From positions 496,001 to 560,000 of the forward strand of contig JACEFZ010018156.1 of assembly GCA_014155875.1 (NCBI GenBank): 64,000 bases of DNA, in the 5' to 3' direction. Made by a program: the position numbers and the translations under genes. Origin of the DNA: Cepaea nemoralis (Eukaryota > Mollusca > Gastropoda > Stylommatophora > Helicidae). The notes beneath the pieces are model-generated. The model saw only the letters and a list, made by a program, of their open reading frames with translations. It was not told the DNA's origin and made no database searches. Of this stretch, positions 1 to 14,000 are shown piece after piece (position 1 is the stretch's first letter; each line of letters begins with the position of its first letter).

Positions 1-1300
1 AAGAAGATGATGATGATGATGATGATGATCAATTAGTAAATGTTTGTAGTTTATTAAAGAAATCAGGAGCCTTGGAATGTGATCAACATCGAACAATTAG
101 TTTAATAAGCCACATCACGAAGATTTTGCTAAGAATTATCATGCAAAGAGTTAGGAAGAAAATACAACTCGAAATAGGAAAAGAACAATGTGGGTTTGTA
201 GAAGACAAGGGTACAGTAAATGCTGTAAATATGCTGAGAACATTAACTGAATGTTCTATAGAAGTAAACAAAGACCTACACCATTGTTTTATTGACTACA
301 CAAAGGCTTTCGATAAAGTAAGACATGTCAACATGATAAATATGCTTGCAGATCTACAAATTGATGGGAAAGACCTTAGACTTGTAAAAAAAAACATATA
401 TTTGATACAAGCTGCCATAAAGATTGATAATGAAGTAGGCCAATATGAGCCTATTAAGAAAGGTGTGAGACAGGGATGTGTAATGCCTCCAGATCTTTTT
501 TCCCTGTACACTGAAAATATTTTCAGAAATGTAGAAGATATGAAAGGAATCATCATTGGAATATGAAACATCAATAACATTAGATATGCGGATGATACAG
601 TATTGATTGCAGACAACAAACAGGACCTGCAACATTTAGTAAACACAGTGAACAACTAGGATTAGAATTAAATTGTAAGAAGACACTGATTATGGTCGTC
701 AATAGGAAAGAGGAAATACCACAATATACAAGTAAATGGGAATATTCTTAAACAAGTGAATCAGTACAATTATCTCGGAATAGTTACAGCATCTGATGGG
801 AGATGCCTTGAAGAGATTAGAACAAGAATCGCCATGGTGAAGGTAGCCCCTTTTGCAAGATGGAAAGCATACTGACCAATAAAAATATGTCATTTGCAAT
901 GAGAAAAAGAGTGTTGAGGTGTTATATAGAATGTTATATAGAACCTGTACTTTTGTACGGGGTGAAGCGTGAACAGGCTGAAAAGCATCTGATGGCTGTG
1001 GAAATGTGGTTTCTGAGGAAAATGCAAAGAATACCATGGACAGACAGAAAAACTAATGACCAAGTCCTACAAGAAACAAACTAAAAATCTAGAAATTAGA
1101 TGTAGACAATCAACATTTTGGTCACGTTATGAGAAGAAATAAAATGGAGAACTTGGTGACAACTGGCAAGATTGAGTAGAAGGGAGAGAAATTATCTGGA
1201 TGGCTTGGCCATGTGGCATGGCCAAGACAAGAAAGGTTCTTATAGTTGCTGGAGAGGAAGGAGCAGAGATCAGACCTTGAAGAACACTACTGCCAGCTAC
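1..1300 (+). mobile_element. Degenerate RTE-like LINE relic (family E), RT and C-terminal region
   Basis: Starts in a GAT repeat. Frame 72-566 shows RT motif A (FIDYTKAFDKVRH) and motif B (GVRQGCVMPPDLF). After a TGA at 564-566 the same frame continues to IRYADDTVLIAD, the YADD catalytic box. Further downstream EMWFLRKMQRIPWTDRK belongs to the C-terminal part. Several frameshifts and stops show it is dead. No endonuclease domain remains. Related scraps lie at 20990-21255, 37840-38050, 42085-42815, 43330-43610 and 58000-58790. Confidence 0.75.
7..30. repeat. (GAT)n microsatellite
   Basis: About eight GAT units at the left edge. Other LINE fragments here end in similar GAT tails, so this may be the tail of an element lying off-window. 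Confidence 0.8.
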
Positions 1301-1439
1301 AAGGACAGGAAGCCGAAGCTAAGCAGCAGATTTCCCGTCTGCTGTAGACCTATCCAACCCAACAGAATCAGGTCAGGAGCAGAATTTCTCCAGTCAGTAA
1401 TTAGTGACGAAAGAGCAATAAAAGCTCAATAATCTAGAA

Positions 1440-1955
1440 CTCAAAGACTAGACTTTAGGAATATACGTAGACGTATATAAAAATACATTGGTAGCATTTG
1501 CAACCCCATTTTTCTATGTCAGTGTTCCTCCCATGGAGAATACATAGTGTGATATTGTAATAAATCTTTGATGTAGATTTTAAATTTCAAATCACATGAT
1601 TCTGTTATAATCTTGATTAAGATTAAACCAGTGCTAGAGTGTGATAGATTGAAAGTTTTTACTATAATATTTGTCTTCCTATCTCCGTGTTGTAAGAAAG
1701 AAGGGGGACTGGGGATTCTTTTACTTCCCAGGCATTGTGTAACAGGATAACTAGGTCTACGGTCTATACTTTAGTACTGTTGTTCATCTTATCTTCCATA
1801 GCCTGGCCACCGCTTAGAAGACTAGATCATCTCTGGGGCCTGCATTTCATACAGCCTAGATTCCTATGAGTCATTTGATTTTTTCTTCTTCAGTGGATAG
1901 TCTTTCATTCAGAAAGTCTACTTGACCTTTCTTTTGTGTGAGAAATCTAGCATTA
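1440..1955. other. Intronic or downstream sequence, nothing recognised
   Basis: AT-rich. No coding exon, tRNA-like head or clear tandem repeat seen on either strand. Confidence 0.4.
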
Positions 1956-1957
1956 GT

Positions 1958-2110
1958 AAGTGACCCCGGGAAGGTTAACCCGGTCAACAAATGCCCGCAG
2001 AAGTCGGATGTGTCGGCCTAACAGAGCAAGAACGCAGCTCTGCTGTAAACAGGCACAACGCAATCACGTCCGAAAAAAACTCCGGATGAACGCAGAAGAA
2101 GAAGAAGTAA
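1958..2110 (+). repeat. Interspersed repeat (family I)
   Basis: Shares GAAGTC-GATGTGT-GGC and CAGCTCTGCTGT blocks with 51130-51270 and ends in GAAGAAGAAG. It looks like the 3' end of a LINE or SINE; class undecided. Confidence 0.5.
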
Positions 2111-2184
2111 GTGACCAAAAGGTCTCTGAGGTTTTCTTTTGCTGCTGTAATCCCTGCCTCTCTTCTTGCTAAAAAATAAAATTT

Positions 2185-2400
2185 AGTTGCATGTTCTTCA
2201 CAGTACGCAGCAGTCAACCCCATCATTTTGGCTGTTCGTAATTCTTGGGCAAGTTTTACATTCAGTAGTTTGTCATTGCTTTCTTTCTGAATGACCGGCT
2301 CTTATACATTTTTCGAAAAAACCAGCACCACTGTGTTTTGAACCCGGGTATATTGGATTATGAATCCTGTCCGCAACTCCTTTGCCATGGAGACTGGTCT
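2185..2400 (-). mobile_element. tRNA-headed SINE
   Basis: On the minus strand a tRNA-like head (A box around TGGCAAAGGAGTTGCGG, B box GGGTTCAAAAC) is followed by the motif AGAAAGCAATGACAAACTAC shared with other SINE copies in this window. Confidence 0.65.
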
Positions 2401-3530
2401 CTTCTTGCTAGAACATCTAAATATTGCTTTTCATCCACCCTTATGTGCTTCTTATCGTCTTTGTTGACTTCTGTGTATTGTTTATTGGCTCTGACTTTTG
2501 TCTTGAGGGTTTCAGGCATTATTCATGCCTTGTTTGCATTCCCTTCTCCCAAGGACTTCCACGCACGAGTCGCTCCAAATGCTTTTAACCTGTTGCCAAC
2601 TCTTTTTTTGTGCTATAATTATTTACTAAGTGATGCAAGACCTGATTCTTGTTAGAGATTGTGACCATAAACCATTTCTTAGTTTCATGGTTTCTGAGAT
2701 AACCTATCTATTGATATCCATGTTTATAAGACATTATATATCTCTTGAGTTTTAACTTGATGTTACTTATTAGTATGGTGATGCCCATGTGGCTTTATGG
2801 ATTCTTTTGTGAGGAAAAACACTCTCATCTGTGGCATATTGATTAACAGCGCAAAAATGAGTGTACACTTCTCTGTTTTCATTCATTACCCATAGTCTAT
2901 GTCTCCCCATGACCTGTTTGTGACAAGTGTTATCCTATCCTATTTTGGAATTTAGGTCACTCATCTAAATTGTGATATAGTCATTTCTTAAATCAACAAT
3001 TATGTTTTGAAGTTTCATGCAAAATGTTTATTTTCTTTTTTATGGTTCTAAATGTTGTTATCATTATTCTAGAGCTTCCCACTAGAATAATGTTTCCTTT
3101 GCCTCTTTTTATAACATTAGGGCCACTCCTTCACTGCGCGGGGGGAGGGGGGCATTTTTCTCTTTATGGCCTGAGAACAGCACTGTTTCACCTGTGTCTG
3201 GATGCTGTGTGCTTGTTCCATTCCACCTTGTTTCTCACAATCCCAAAATACTGATCTTATAAATATCATTTCTTCTACCACTTGTGCAGTCTTTCCTAAT
3301 TCATACAGAGTTGTAACATGCCAGGTGCAAATCTTGGAGATTTTCCTAAATTAAAGAGATTTAATCAGTGCCAAGGACTCCTCACGGCTTTCTCCACAAC
3401 ACTCCAGAAGAGTTTCCTTTCCTCTTTATTGGCTGAGCAATTCTTTTTTCTTTATATGACTTATTCATGGTTGATTGGATGTTGTAGCTGCATTTTTCTA
3501 CATGGGTTAGCCTACCCTAAGAATAACCTT
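2401..3530. other. Nothing recognised
   Basis: The open frames on the plus strand here lack any recognisable domain, splice context or composition bias. No repeat family is identified. Confidence 0.4.
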
Positions 3531-3832
3531 CTTTAGTCGCCTTTCATGACATGCTTGATAGGGTGCAATGGTACTATTCTTTGTTTCCCTTGTGGGCCCC
3601 AGTAATTCTCCATTGTTGCCTTTGAGGACATGTAAGGTAGATTAGCATTATTATTCTTTGCATCCCCTTAGAGTCCTGGTAACATATGGGTGGAATCTTC
3701 CATTGTTGCTTTTGACGACATGTATGGTAGGTTAGTGTTATTATTCTTTGCTTCCCCTTAGAGACCTGGTAACATATTGGTGGAATTCTCCATTGTTGCC
3801 TTTGATGACATGTTTGGTAGGTTAGTGTTATT
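3531..3832 (-). repeat. Tandem array of a SINE conserved domain
   Basis: Four head-to-tail copies (period about 89 bp) of a segment containing, on the minus strand, GGGCCC-CAAGGGAAACAAAGAATAG followed by a CATGTC-GGCGACTAA block. Copies start near 3531, 3611, 3700 and 3789. The first is closest to the domain in the SINEs at 46.2 and 47.7 kb; the others are more diverged and the last is partial. Confidence 0.7.
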
Positions 3833-4212
3833 ACGGTTTTGTGTGCTGGACTGTTTTCTTGTCTGCCCCATTGCCTGCTTGTTGCAATTATTTCTTCTCT
3901 TCCTCTTTGTTAAATAATGGCTAATTAGCTATTTCTGTAGCTTCTAGTGGCTACTTTAAATTAAATGTTTTGATCAGAAGGAGGTATTATTGAGCTAAGG
4001 TGAGCTGAGTCTAGAACCTACATCACAGCACTCAGAAAATTTATGTCAAGGAGGTATTATTATAACTGTCTACTATAGAAAGAGTTAGAGTACTGAAGGT
4101 ACAGTGTGAGTTAAAGTAATAGCTTTCTGGAATAGAATGAGTGAAAGTCCTAACAAACATAGAGCAAGTTCATTTCACAACTGGCTTGGGCATAAACAGA
4201 TAAAGGAGTTTT

Positions 4213-4624
4213 TGTTTTTCTGAGTGGTCTTGAGGTATGGTGTCCGCCTCGAGTACTGGAGGTCCCGGGTTCAGGCCCCAGTGAGGACCGGGATTTATTT
4301 AAAAAATCCACCTGGACTTCCAGTAATAAAATTTCCCCTGGTCTCTGGGTAGTGAGATCGGACGCCCGTGTGTATTGTTGCGCACGTAAAAAATCCTTTG
4401 GCAGTTGGAAATCGAAAAAGAGTAGCCTAACGGCGCTGCCCAGGCAAAATTTCGAGTTAAAAATCTACCCAAAGTATTTCAGGATTCTCGCCGATGCAAC
4501 GGAGTTCGTGCATTGAGCTGAGTTTCTCCAGACTCAGGTTTGAGTTAGGAGGAAAACGGAGCACTTATGGGTTAAACCGTGTGCCGTGATGTTGATCCAA
4601 CGACTAAACTAAACTAAACTAAAC
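4213..4624 (+). mobile_element. tRNA-derived SINE with (AAACT)n tail
   Basis: The head shows a Pol III-like A box region (GTGGTCTTGAGGTATGG) and a B box GGGTTCAGGCC. A unique body follows, then a TAAAC repeat at about 4605-4624. The 3' half recurs inverted at 60296-60475 with about 85-90% identity by eye. Confidence 0.8.
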
Positions 4625-4932
4625 TTGTTCTTCTTCACACACCTTTAGATGTCAACCTGAATATAGTTAAATAAATTAGCAGTCAACCTGAGATTATTGA
4701 CATCCCCACAGAGCTTGTCACAAGAATTCAACATAATGACTCATGTAACTGTAATTAGCATCATGTTAGTGATAATGTGTGGGGTAGTGTCACTGTGTTA
4801 CCGGAATTATCAAACTTGTATTTATATACAATGTGGTATTAAACATAAATGTTAAAGTGTTTGTAACAATGGCTAACAAAGACTGGTATTTACTGTGTAT
4901 ATTTAAACAACTTTATATTTTTACTTTCTTAC

Positions 4933-5009
4933 CAATTAAAAAACCCTTTGGATCAAAGGCCACACACTGAATATGGTTCTTTTCAAACATTCTTGAAGCA
5001 ATTACTTCT
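4933..5009 (-). CDS. CFAP251: CFAP251 coding exon 21 (last visible exon)
   Basis: 77-nt exon (CACCAG / GTAAGA), phase 2 to 1. Encodes KEVIASRMFEKNHIQCVAFD, then PKGFLIG. R-x-F-E-K and the following blade start match the family. No convincing next exon was found between 4932 and 1, so it probably lies off the left edge. Confidence 0.87.
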
Positions 5010-8000
5010 CTGGTGTGACAAAAAGTAAATAATACTATAACTGTATTAATATCATGGAAGCAATTACATTTCTTTTATGAAAAAGAAAAATGGTAGTAAA
5101 CAATGCTAACACTATAAGCTCACTAGCATTAATAATTAGTTAAAACTGCATCAATTTAGCAATACAATTCTATTCTGATTTGTTGGCAGGACATAGCATT
5201 AATTAGATGTTAATATAGATGGTTTAAATTCTTAACTCAACATACCACATATTTCATTTCATGAAATGTGATGGAAAATAGTGACAATGTAGATTTTTAA
5301 TAAGATGAATAATTAGAAGAGATCGCAGATGACCGAGGTAATAAATAAAGAGGTGGTAAGATGATGGGATGTTTAAGATTTTTCTCACACGACCCCAGTA
5401 TGGAATATCTAAAGGTCAGGGGGAACAAGGTTCAAAAGGTAAGTCTTTATTTTCCAAGTTTTAAAAAAAAAACTAAATGTTGTATAGGGTTATAAACAGG
5501 ATATTGTAAAACTGTAAACACAGAAAGTTTGGTAAGTTTTGCACCACGAACACTCACATCTCCCTCTGTCAAGAATGCTGATAATAGTGGCTCTACGTAT
5601 TGACTTTTTGTTGTTTAAGAGTTTAAATAAAATCTTCAAGCACCTGGTCTACACAACAAAAGTAAAAGTAAATGACCCTTTTACATCCCCTAAGGTACAT
5701 TGGGCATTTAGTGTTAGATCCATATTGTGTTAAACCAATCGGCATTTGGTAAGTGATGAGGTCAGCATCGCGCCTTTACTTCCCAAGATGTTTCCTGGTA
5801 GCCATGTTAGATTAGATCACTCTGGCAGCCCAGGTCAGTTTAAAAACTCCACCCCAATGTGAATTCAAACACATGACCAAAGGGCAGACAGACTGTGCTT
5901 ATGTGGCTCTCACATGGTCTATAAAGGCACCTTTTTTGCAAAACAATTTGTAGATATCATTATCATTCAGTAAAACAAGAACACTAATTCTTGTTCACAC
6001 TCTCTCAAAGTATTTATTAACTCCATTCTTGATTTCAAATATGCCCTTCATGCCTGTGAGGAATGATTCCATGATGGACAGAAATGTTGTCGGTCAGATG
6101 ATCTATTTAAACACTTTGTCTTCGATGAAAGCAATAAACAGTGGTTGATTCTGTTCACATCATTTTCTTGCCCCCTTGCTCTTGTGCAGTGTTACATTGC
6201 TTGAATTCCTGTGGGACCTGTCCATCCTACCAGCAAAGCTCTAATAGCTGTTGGATCTGTATAGTATGTCTTGTCCACTCATAATAACCTCTATTGGAAT
6301 CCCATCCTTATTCAGAACCCTCAGAATTTTTAAGAGAGAAAGCACTTACTTAAATTATTTAAAAAAATAAAATTATCCTAACAGCCAAGGTTAAAAACAT
6401 ATTTCATACAAATCAACAATCAGAAGACCTACTTAGTTCTATAATTCCACAGCTTCAGTAAGCCTGAAAAGCTTCCTATGGCAACAACAGGCCTGCAAGA
6501 AGAAATGGTAAAATCATGAACTCAAAATACTAAATGGATTTTTAAAAATATATTTCAGAATCTGACATAATTGAAAAGTGTTAATCTAAAATTGTAGACA
6601 ACATTTTCAAATTTAAATACCTTATTTTGAACAGGTTTTATAAGAACTTTATAAGTTCACTAGAGAGTCAGCTTTCATGCAGACTGTCATACCTTAGATT
6701 GAATCATTTAGTAGAGCTGATATATAAGACACCTAGATTACACTATAGTGCATGATTTGTGTGACAATGTAACACAAGTTGGGATATGCATGACAGTTTG
6801 AGAACCATGCTCACCGTTTAAATTGCAACACTCCATGAATTGGGCTGATCACCACCTATCTGGCTTGCATGAAAGACTATGAATCTCACAGGAAATGTGT
6901 CTGAAGTGATGTGAGCACTGTTACTTTAAAAAAAAATATAGGTAGATATCTAATTATAGCCCTTTCTTGTTACTGTCTTGTACATTGCACTTCACATTAG
7001 CCACTTTATTTGCTGGATTTGCCCAGGATGTAAGGTGTGTCTAAGGTGTGTCTAAGGTGTGTCTAAGGTGTGTCTAGCTGAATCACCTGAGGAAAGACTG
7101 TCAGCAGCCTAGTTATAAATACTGACATTCAAATTAGGTTAATGTTAGCACAGATTGTTATTTTAAAAGATAAATATCTACAAATCACATTTATCTTTGT
7201 CTCCACATTCTTCTTCTTCTTTCGTTCGCTTGAAATATGTCTATATCTGCAATGTCGTCTCTTGCATGAATTGAACTGTTTTTTTCAGTTCACACAGTGG
7301 TCCATAGAGTTTATCTTCCACTGTCGTCTCTCTAGGCCAGAAGGTTTGCCTAGATATGTTATATTTTGGGCAGTCTTGGAGTATGTGCTCTGCTGTCTGC
7401 GACGCCAATCCACATGTGCACATGGCTGTTTCACCAATCTTGAATTTTGTATACATGTGGTTGCGTAATCTATTGTGTCCTGTTCTGAGGCGCAGAATAA
7501 TGACTTGTTCTGGTCTGTCCATAACGTGGTAGTCATCTTGAGCAGGTTTTGGTGGCTTTCTGACTGATTTGATCATTCTTTTCTTTTGGTGGTATGTAAC
7601 GGGCACATCAAGCTGTTCTTCTTTGGCTCCTTCCTTAGCCAATTGATCAGCTCTGTCGTTTCCGGGTACTCCACAGTGAGATGGTATCCACTGTATGGTG
7701 ACTTTATGCTGACTGCTAAGTTCAGAAAGTAGTGTCCTTAGTACTGGCAATTTCCCAGAGAGGAGCGCCTCGAGTACTGATTTTGCATCTGTTAGTAGCA
7801 CCACAGGTTGTGTACCATTGCTGTTATTTAGTAATTTCTCTGTTGCTATCTTGATTGCCTCAATTTCGGCATCATAGTTATGGCAGTACTTTCCTGTCGG
7901 TACTCTGGCTGTGTCCCTAGTATTATTTGGGTATTCTATGTACACTCCCGCTCCTCCATTTCGAACAGCATTTTGTGCTGACCCATCTGTGTAGACTCGG

Positions 8001-11000
8001 ATCCAGAGGTCCTGTGGGTATTCTTCATCAAGGAAGCTGAGAGTGGCTGTTCTGCGCTGCACACTGTTCTGTTCTTCCTTGTCAAATATTCCTCTCACTT
8101 TTGTCTGGATTTGTAATGATAGTCTATGCTCATCTTTCCATGGAGTTCGCTCTGGAATAGTTGTTAGGGGGATACCAACTGTGGGCAGATCAGTGGCTTC
8201 TCTGCAGAGTCGTTTGGCCTGGTGGATAAAACTACTTCTTTTCAACCGCCCCATAGCTAGGTTTTCAAATCTGTTCTTCATAGGGTGGCCTGGCAAGCTG
8301 AGGAACTTTTCTGCTTGTATTAGCGTTTTCGTATCTCTGCGCTCACTCAGTGCCTGTGTCCTCCCCATCTTCTCCATTTCCACTATAGGGGTTGATCTCA
8401 TCCCTCCTGTGGTGACTCTAAGTGCTTGATTTTGCACCTTGTCCAGCTCTTGTAGTGTGGTATTTGATGCTGAACACCACGCAGTTGACCCATATTCCAG
8501 GTGTGGTCGTATGCTCTGTTGGTAAACTTTGCTAAGTATTTTCGTACTGGCTCCCCATGTGGTTCCACTTAGCTTTCTCAGGATGGCTATTTTCCTTCTG
8601 GCTTTTGCTACTGCTTTGTTGATGTGCTTTCTCCATGTCAGCTTGCCATCAAATGTTACTCCAAGGTATGTTGGTTCTTTATCTTCTCTTAGGGGTGTTC
8701 CATTTATCTGGATGATCCCTGCCTTTTGTTTTGGAGAGAGGGTAAATAGGGTGGTGCTGCACTTGTCAGTGTTTATGCTGACACACCATCTATTTGCCCA
8801 TGCAGCAAATGTATCTACAGCTCTTTGTAGCAATCTGGTGGCCACTGATGCATATTCATTTGTGCTCCATAGAACCAGGTCATCGGCGTACATTGCCGCT
8901 TTAATTCCATGCGGTAGGTGAGCAACAAGATCATTGATGAAGATTAGAAAAAGTGTGGGGGACAAGACTCCGCCCTGGGGGACACCGTGACGCAGTAGTA
9001 CTTTCTTGCTCTTGAGTCCGTCTATCTGTACTCGGGCTCTTCTGTTGTGCAAGTATGCTTTCACCCATTTGTACATTCTTCCATTGACTTTGCAGTTTCT
9101 CAATTTCTTCATCAGACCTTCTTTCCAGACTTTGTCAAAGGCTTTCTTCAGATCTATCCATGCCGCAAGCACCAGCTTCTTCTCTTGGAATGCATCCTCA
9201 ATTTCTTGAGAGAGGTAGGTTGTCTGATCTTCCGTAGAGTAGCACTGCCTAAAGCCAGCCTGCTGTGGCACAAGGATGTTTTTACTTTCAATGTACCACT
9301 GCAGTCTGTGATTGATGATGCGCTCCAGTGTTTTGCAGAGACAGCTGGTGAGGCTAATTGGTCTGTAGCTAGAGGCAATGGAACCATCTTTCCCTGATTT
9401 TAGGAGGGGTATCATGATTGCTTCTCTCCAGGCTTGTGGAACACTGCCTAAGGTCCAGCTGTTATTGAAGATCTGCAACAGCTTTGTTTTGGCCTCTGTT
9501 CCTAGGTTCCTGATCATTTCATTGGAGATACCATCAGCTCCTGGTGACTTTCTCATTTTCAGTTTTGATATGGCTAGCTCCAGTTCGCTGATTGTGATGG
9601 GTGCCTCCAGAACCTCTTGTACTATTTCCTTCTGTCCTGTATGTTGTCGTTTCTCTCGAATCTCTTGTTGTTTCTCTGGACTAATTTTGATATTGCTATC
9701 TTGTGCGAACGAGTCCGCAAAATGGTCAGCTGCTTGCTTTCTTGTTAAGATTTTTCCATCTTTATGTAGTGCAATTTTTGAGTTTCTCCCTGTGCCCTCG
9801 TCATTAAGCTGTTTTATTAGCTTCCACAATTTCCTTGTGTCTCTTTCAAAGTTCAGAGACTCCGTTTTCTCCTGCCAGCTTTTCCGTCTAGCCTGCAGCT
9901 TGGCCCTTTGAAATTTGGCTTTTGCATGCTGGAATTTATTGTGGTGCTCTTGGCTGGGTGTGGCCTCTGCTTGCTTTCTACACACTTCAACATCATTATG
10001 CAACTGTTCCAGTTCACTACTCCAGTAGGGTTTATATTGTTTACGGGCTCCTCTTGGTACTGTTTCTCGCGCTGCCTGTAGTATGCATTTCCCAAACTCT
10101 TCAACTGCTTTATTTATGTCTTTCTCAGTGTTCAGGTTTCTAACCAGTATGCTGGTGCGATGCTTGTACATTGCCCAGTCTGCTTTCTTGTAGTTCCACC
10201 TCGAGAGGGTGCTGCTTTCACTTACAAGCTCATTTTCTACGGTTAGAAAGACTGGCCGATGGTCACTGCCACCAAGTTGTTTCCCAACAGTTCTTGTAAT
10301 GTTCCACTCCAGGTCTGGTGAATGAAAAGCCAGGTCAGGTGTAGTTGTAGAGTAGCATGATCTCGAGTAGAAAGTATGTGGGTCGGACGGCTTGTTAATC
10401 AACATGAATCTATTCTCATCTTGCCAGTCTTCCAGTCTCTCTCCTCTCTGGTCCATGTGATCATAGCCCCAGCTCTGCGAGTGGCTGTTGAAATCGCCAC
10501 ACACAATCATTTTTTCTTTTAGTGGTAGAGTGTTCAGTGCCTGTGGGCGGTCACTTGGACAGTAGTAATTGATCAGATGTAGATCTGTATTACCTGTCTT
10601 AAGTTTAAGTGTCTGATACTCAGCCCCTTCCGTGTAGACTTTGATTTGGGAAGCCATGATGTTATTTCTTACAAGGGTCAGTATCCCACCTTTTCGCCTG
10701 TTCTTTCGGTCAGATCGGTAACACTGGTAGCCTCTGATTTTGAAGGCTATATTTTCATTGAGGTGAGTTTCTTGCAAGCAACATATGCTTACTTTCTCTT
10801 TGTCCAGGATGTTTTCTAATTCTACTTTTTTGTTGCTGACTCCCTCCGCATTCCAGTGCATTATTTTAAGTCTTAGTTTAGTATGGCCAGTCGTCCTATT
10901 CTCATGTCCCCTGGCTCCACAGGACATCTGAGAAGGACCTCCAGTAGTTGGGGTTGGACCCTTTCGAGACATAGGGCCCGGCACTGCACCTGCCTGGGGG

Positions 11001-14000
11001 TCCAAAGCAGGGCGAGCACCATAACGATTAGCAGTAGTCGACATATTCCATTTTGCGTGATTGCGTGGCATCCTGATTTCTGTGGTGCGCCTCTTGGCTG
11101 GTTGCCTCCGTCTTCAGCACCTTTCTTTGCTAGAGCAGACTGTGGTCTTACTCGAGTGTAGATGTGTACGCGCGCACACGCCTGTCTGCGCATGCATGTA
11201 CGTGCATACACATCTAGAGCATACTGGTTATTTTCCGGCGCCAGAGACTCGCCGTCGCCCCTTCTCCTGTTAGTTTAAACAGGCCCGCCACGTGAAGGCC
11301 AGGAGTTGGACTTTTGCTGCATAGGTTATGTATTCACGAGCCATCCACATGATTAAAGTTGTCCGGATGGCAGGGCAGCTGTGTTGTTCCTTGAGTTTGT
11401 TGTACAAGCTAGACTGCCAGATATGCTACAGATGAGTGAGCCAACACTACAACACAGCATCCTGACACAGACGCTCTTATTTTGGTTATATTCTCAATGT
11501 CATAAGTTGCCTGTACTTTACACATCATTGCATCATCATTGGCACCTTGCCGTCTTGACAGACGATAGTTTGTGCTCTAAAAAGGCATAATAACTTTTAA
11601 CTATGGCGGTAGCGAGTGTGACTGATAAGGCCAATTTGCGCTGTAAATGTCCGTTCACAGTGGGTGCATGTGAACACGTGGTCATTTCCACCATCATGCA
11701 CCATCTTACGTCTCAAACGCTTGGTGTGTGACTTTTCTGCAATAATTTTCTCCTTTGACTTTATTCCATTTCTGATATTTGCCCTCCACGCAACACGTTC
11801 AGCGGCGACTTGCTCCCAATGTGCATTATCAATGCCTGTATCAATCATGTCCCGCTTACACACATCTTTGTATCGTAGTAGAGGCCGACCCTGAGATCTC
11901 TTACCCATCTGTAATTCACCAAAAAAGATATCCTTTGGTATTCTACCATCATCCATCCTCCTAAGATGTCCTATCCATCTAAGTCTACGAAGACTGAGCA
12001 TGGAATAAACTGTCACACAACCTGATCTTTCCAATACTTCAGTATTTGTGATTTTGTCTTGCCACTTAATACCAAGAATTCTTCGCAGACACCGCATATG
12101 AAAGCTGTTTAAATTGTTCTCTTGGTGTGAGTAAGTTGTCCAGGTTTCACTGCCATAGAGAAGAGTACTAAGGACACAGGCTTGATAGACAAGGACTTTT
12201 GTTTTGGCAGTAAGCTTCCTGTTCTCCCAGACTCTTTTTCTTAACCTGTTCATTGTTGTTGCTGCCTTACCAATCCGGATGTTGATTTCCTGATCTAGGG
12301 ATAATTTGCTATTTACCACTGATCCTAGATATGTAAAATGGTCTACTATCTCTAGTTCGGCGTCGTCAATAAAGATTGATGGTACCCCATGTGCACCTTG
12401 TGACATAATCTGTGTCTTCTTTTTGCTAATTGTTAAACCAAATTCAGAACAAGCATTGGAGAATGCAGATAGTAGACATTGCAATTCTTCCTCAGAGTGG
12501 GTCGTAACTGCAGCATCATCTGCAAAAAGCAACTCTCTGATCAGTACCCTCCTAATTTTGGTCTTAGCCTTCAATCTCTGAGCATTGTAGAGGCCGCCAT
12601 CTGAGCGTGAGTGAATGTATATACCACCATCCTGATCACGAAATGCATATTTCAGTAGAAGTGAAAAGTATATTCCAAAGAGGGTGGGAGCTAGTACACA
12701 ACCTTGCTTAACTCCACTCTTGATTTCAAATTCTTCAGAAGTTGCACCATCAAACTTGATTATACCCTTCATGCCTGTGTGGAACGATTCCACAATGGAC
12801 AGAAGAGTTGGTGGGCAGCCAATCTTCTTTAGTGCCTTGAACAGACCCTCACGACTGACCAAATCAAATGCCTTTGTGAGGTCGATGAAGGCAATAAACA
12901 GTGGTTGATTCTGTTCACGGCATTTTTCTTGCATTTGTCGCAATGAGAATATCATATCAGTGGTAGACCGGTTCTGTCGAAAGCCACACTGTGATTCGGG
13001 GTAGACTTGATCTCCTAGGACTTGAAGTCTGCGCAGAACAATTCTGGCAAATACTTTTCCAACAATACACAGAAGTGAGATACCCCTATAGTTGTTACAG
13101 TCGCTCCGATCACCCTTGTTCTTGTACAGCGTTATGATGTTTGAATCTTTGAAATCCTGTGGGACTTGTCCTTCACGCCAGCATAGCTCTATTAGCTGGT
13201 GGATCTGTAGAGTGAGTGTTTCTTGCCCACTCCTGATAACCTCTATTGGAATCCCATCCTTACCTGGAGCCTTGCCAGATGCAAGTTCATTTATAGCACA
13301 CTTAACTTCTGTTATGGTGGGAAGTGTGTCCAGGTGGTCAAGAGTTGGTAGAGCCTCTATGGCATTTAGGGCATCATCCGCTAGTTTGGTCTCACTTGAG
13401 TAAAGCTCCAAATAGTGCTCTACCCATCTGTCCATCTGCTGTTTCTTATCAGTGATGACTTCTCCAGTCAAGGTTTTCAGCGGTGCACTTCTTTTGATCA
13501 CTGGACCACAGGCTTTCTTTATTCCTTCATACATGCTTCTTATGTCTCCCTTATCACTTGCGATTTGAATGGACTCACATAACTTGATCCAATAATCATT
13601 TGCACACTGCCTGGCAGCCTTTTGCACATCCTTCCTAGCTTGCCTTAGCTCACTCAGAGTGTTACGCGTTGGTCTTTCCTTGTTTCTTAAGAGAGCTTTC
13701 TTCTTCTTATCAATCAAGGGCTGCAGAGTCTCGCTGTTGGCCGCAAACCAGTCCTGCCTCTTATGATCCACAGTGCCGTAAACCCCTACGGCAGTTTTAT
13801 AAAGAGTTTCCTTAATTTGACCCCACTTTTCATTTACTGTACAATTTTCTGGTGTATCAGTGAAAGCGTCTTCAAGTTGCTGTTGAAACTGAAAGCACTT
13901 TTCAGGATCATGAGTGTTAATAATATTAATCCTGGGGCTAGATTTGTGTTTAGCTGTGTAGATTCTCTTTGGTCTCAGTCTAACTCTTGCAACAACCAAA

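Noticed and set aside
8043..9911. Long plus-strand frames within LINE A and LINE B
   Set aside because: Shadow frames of the minus-strand polyproteins.
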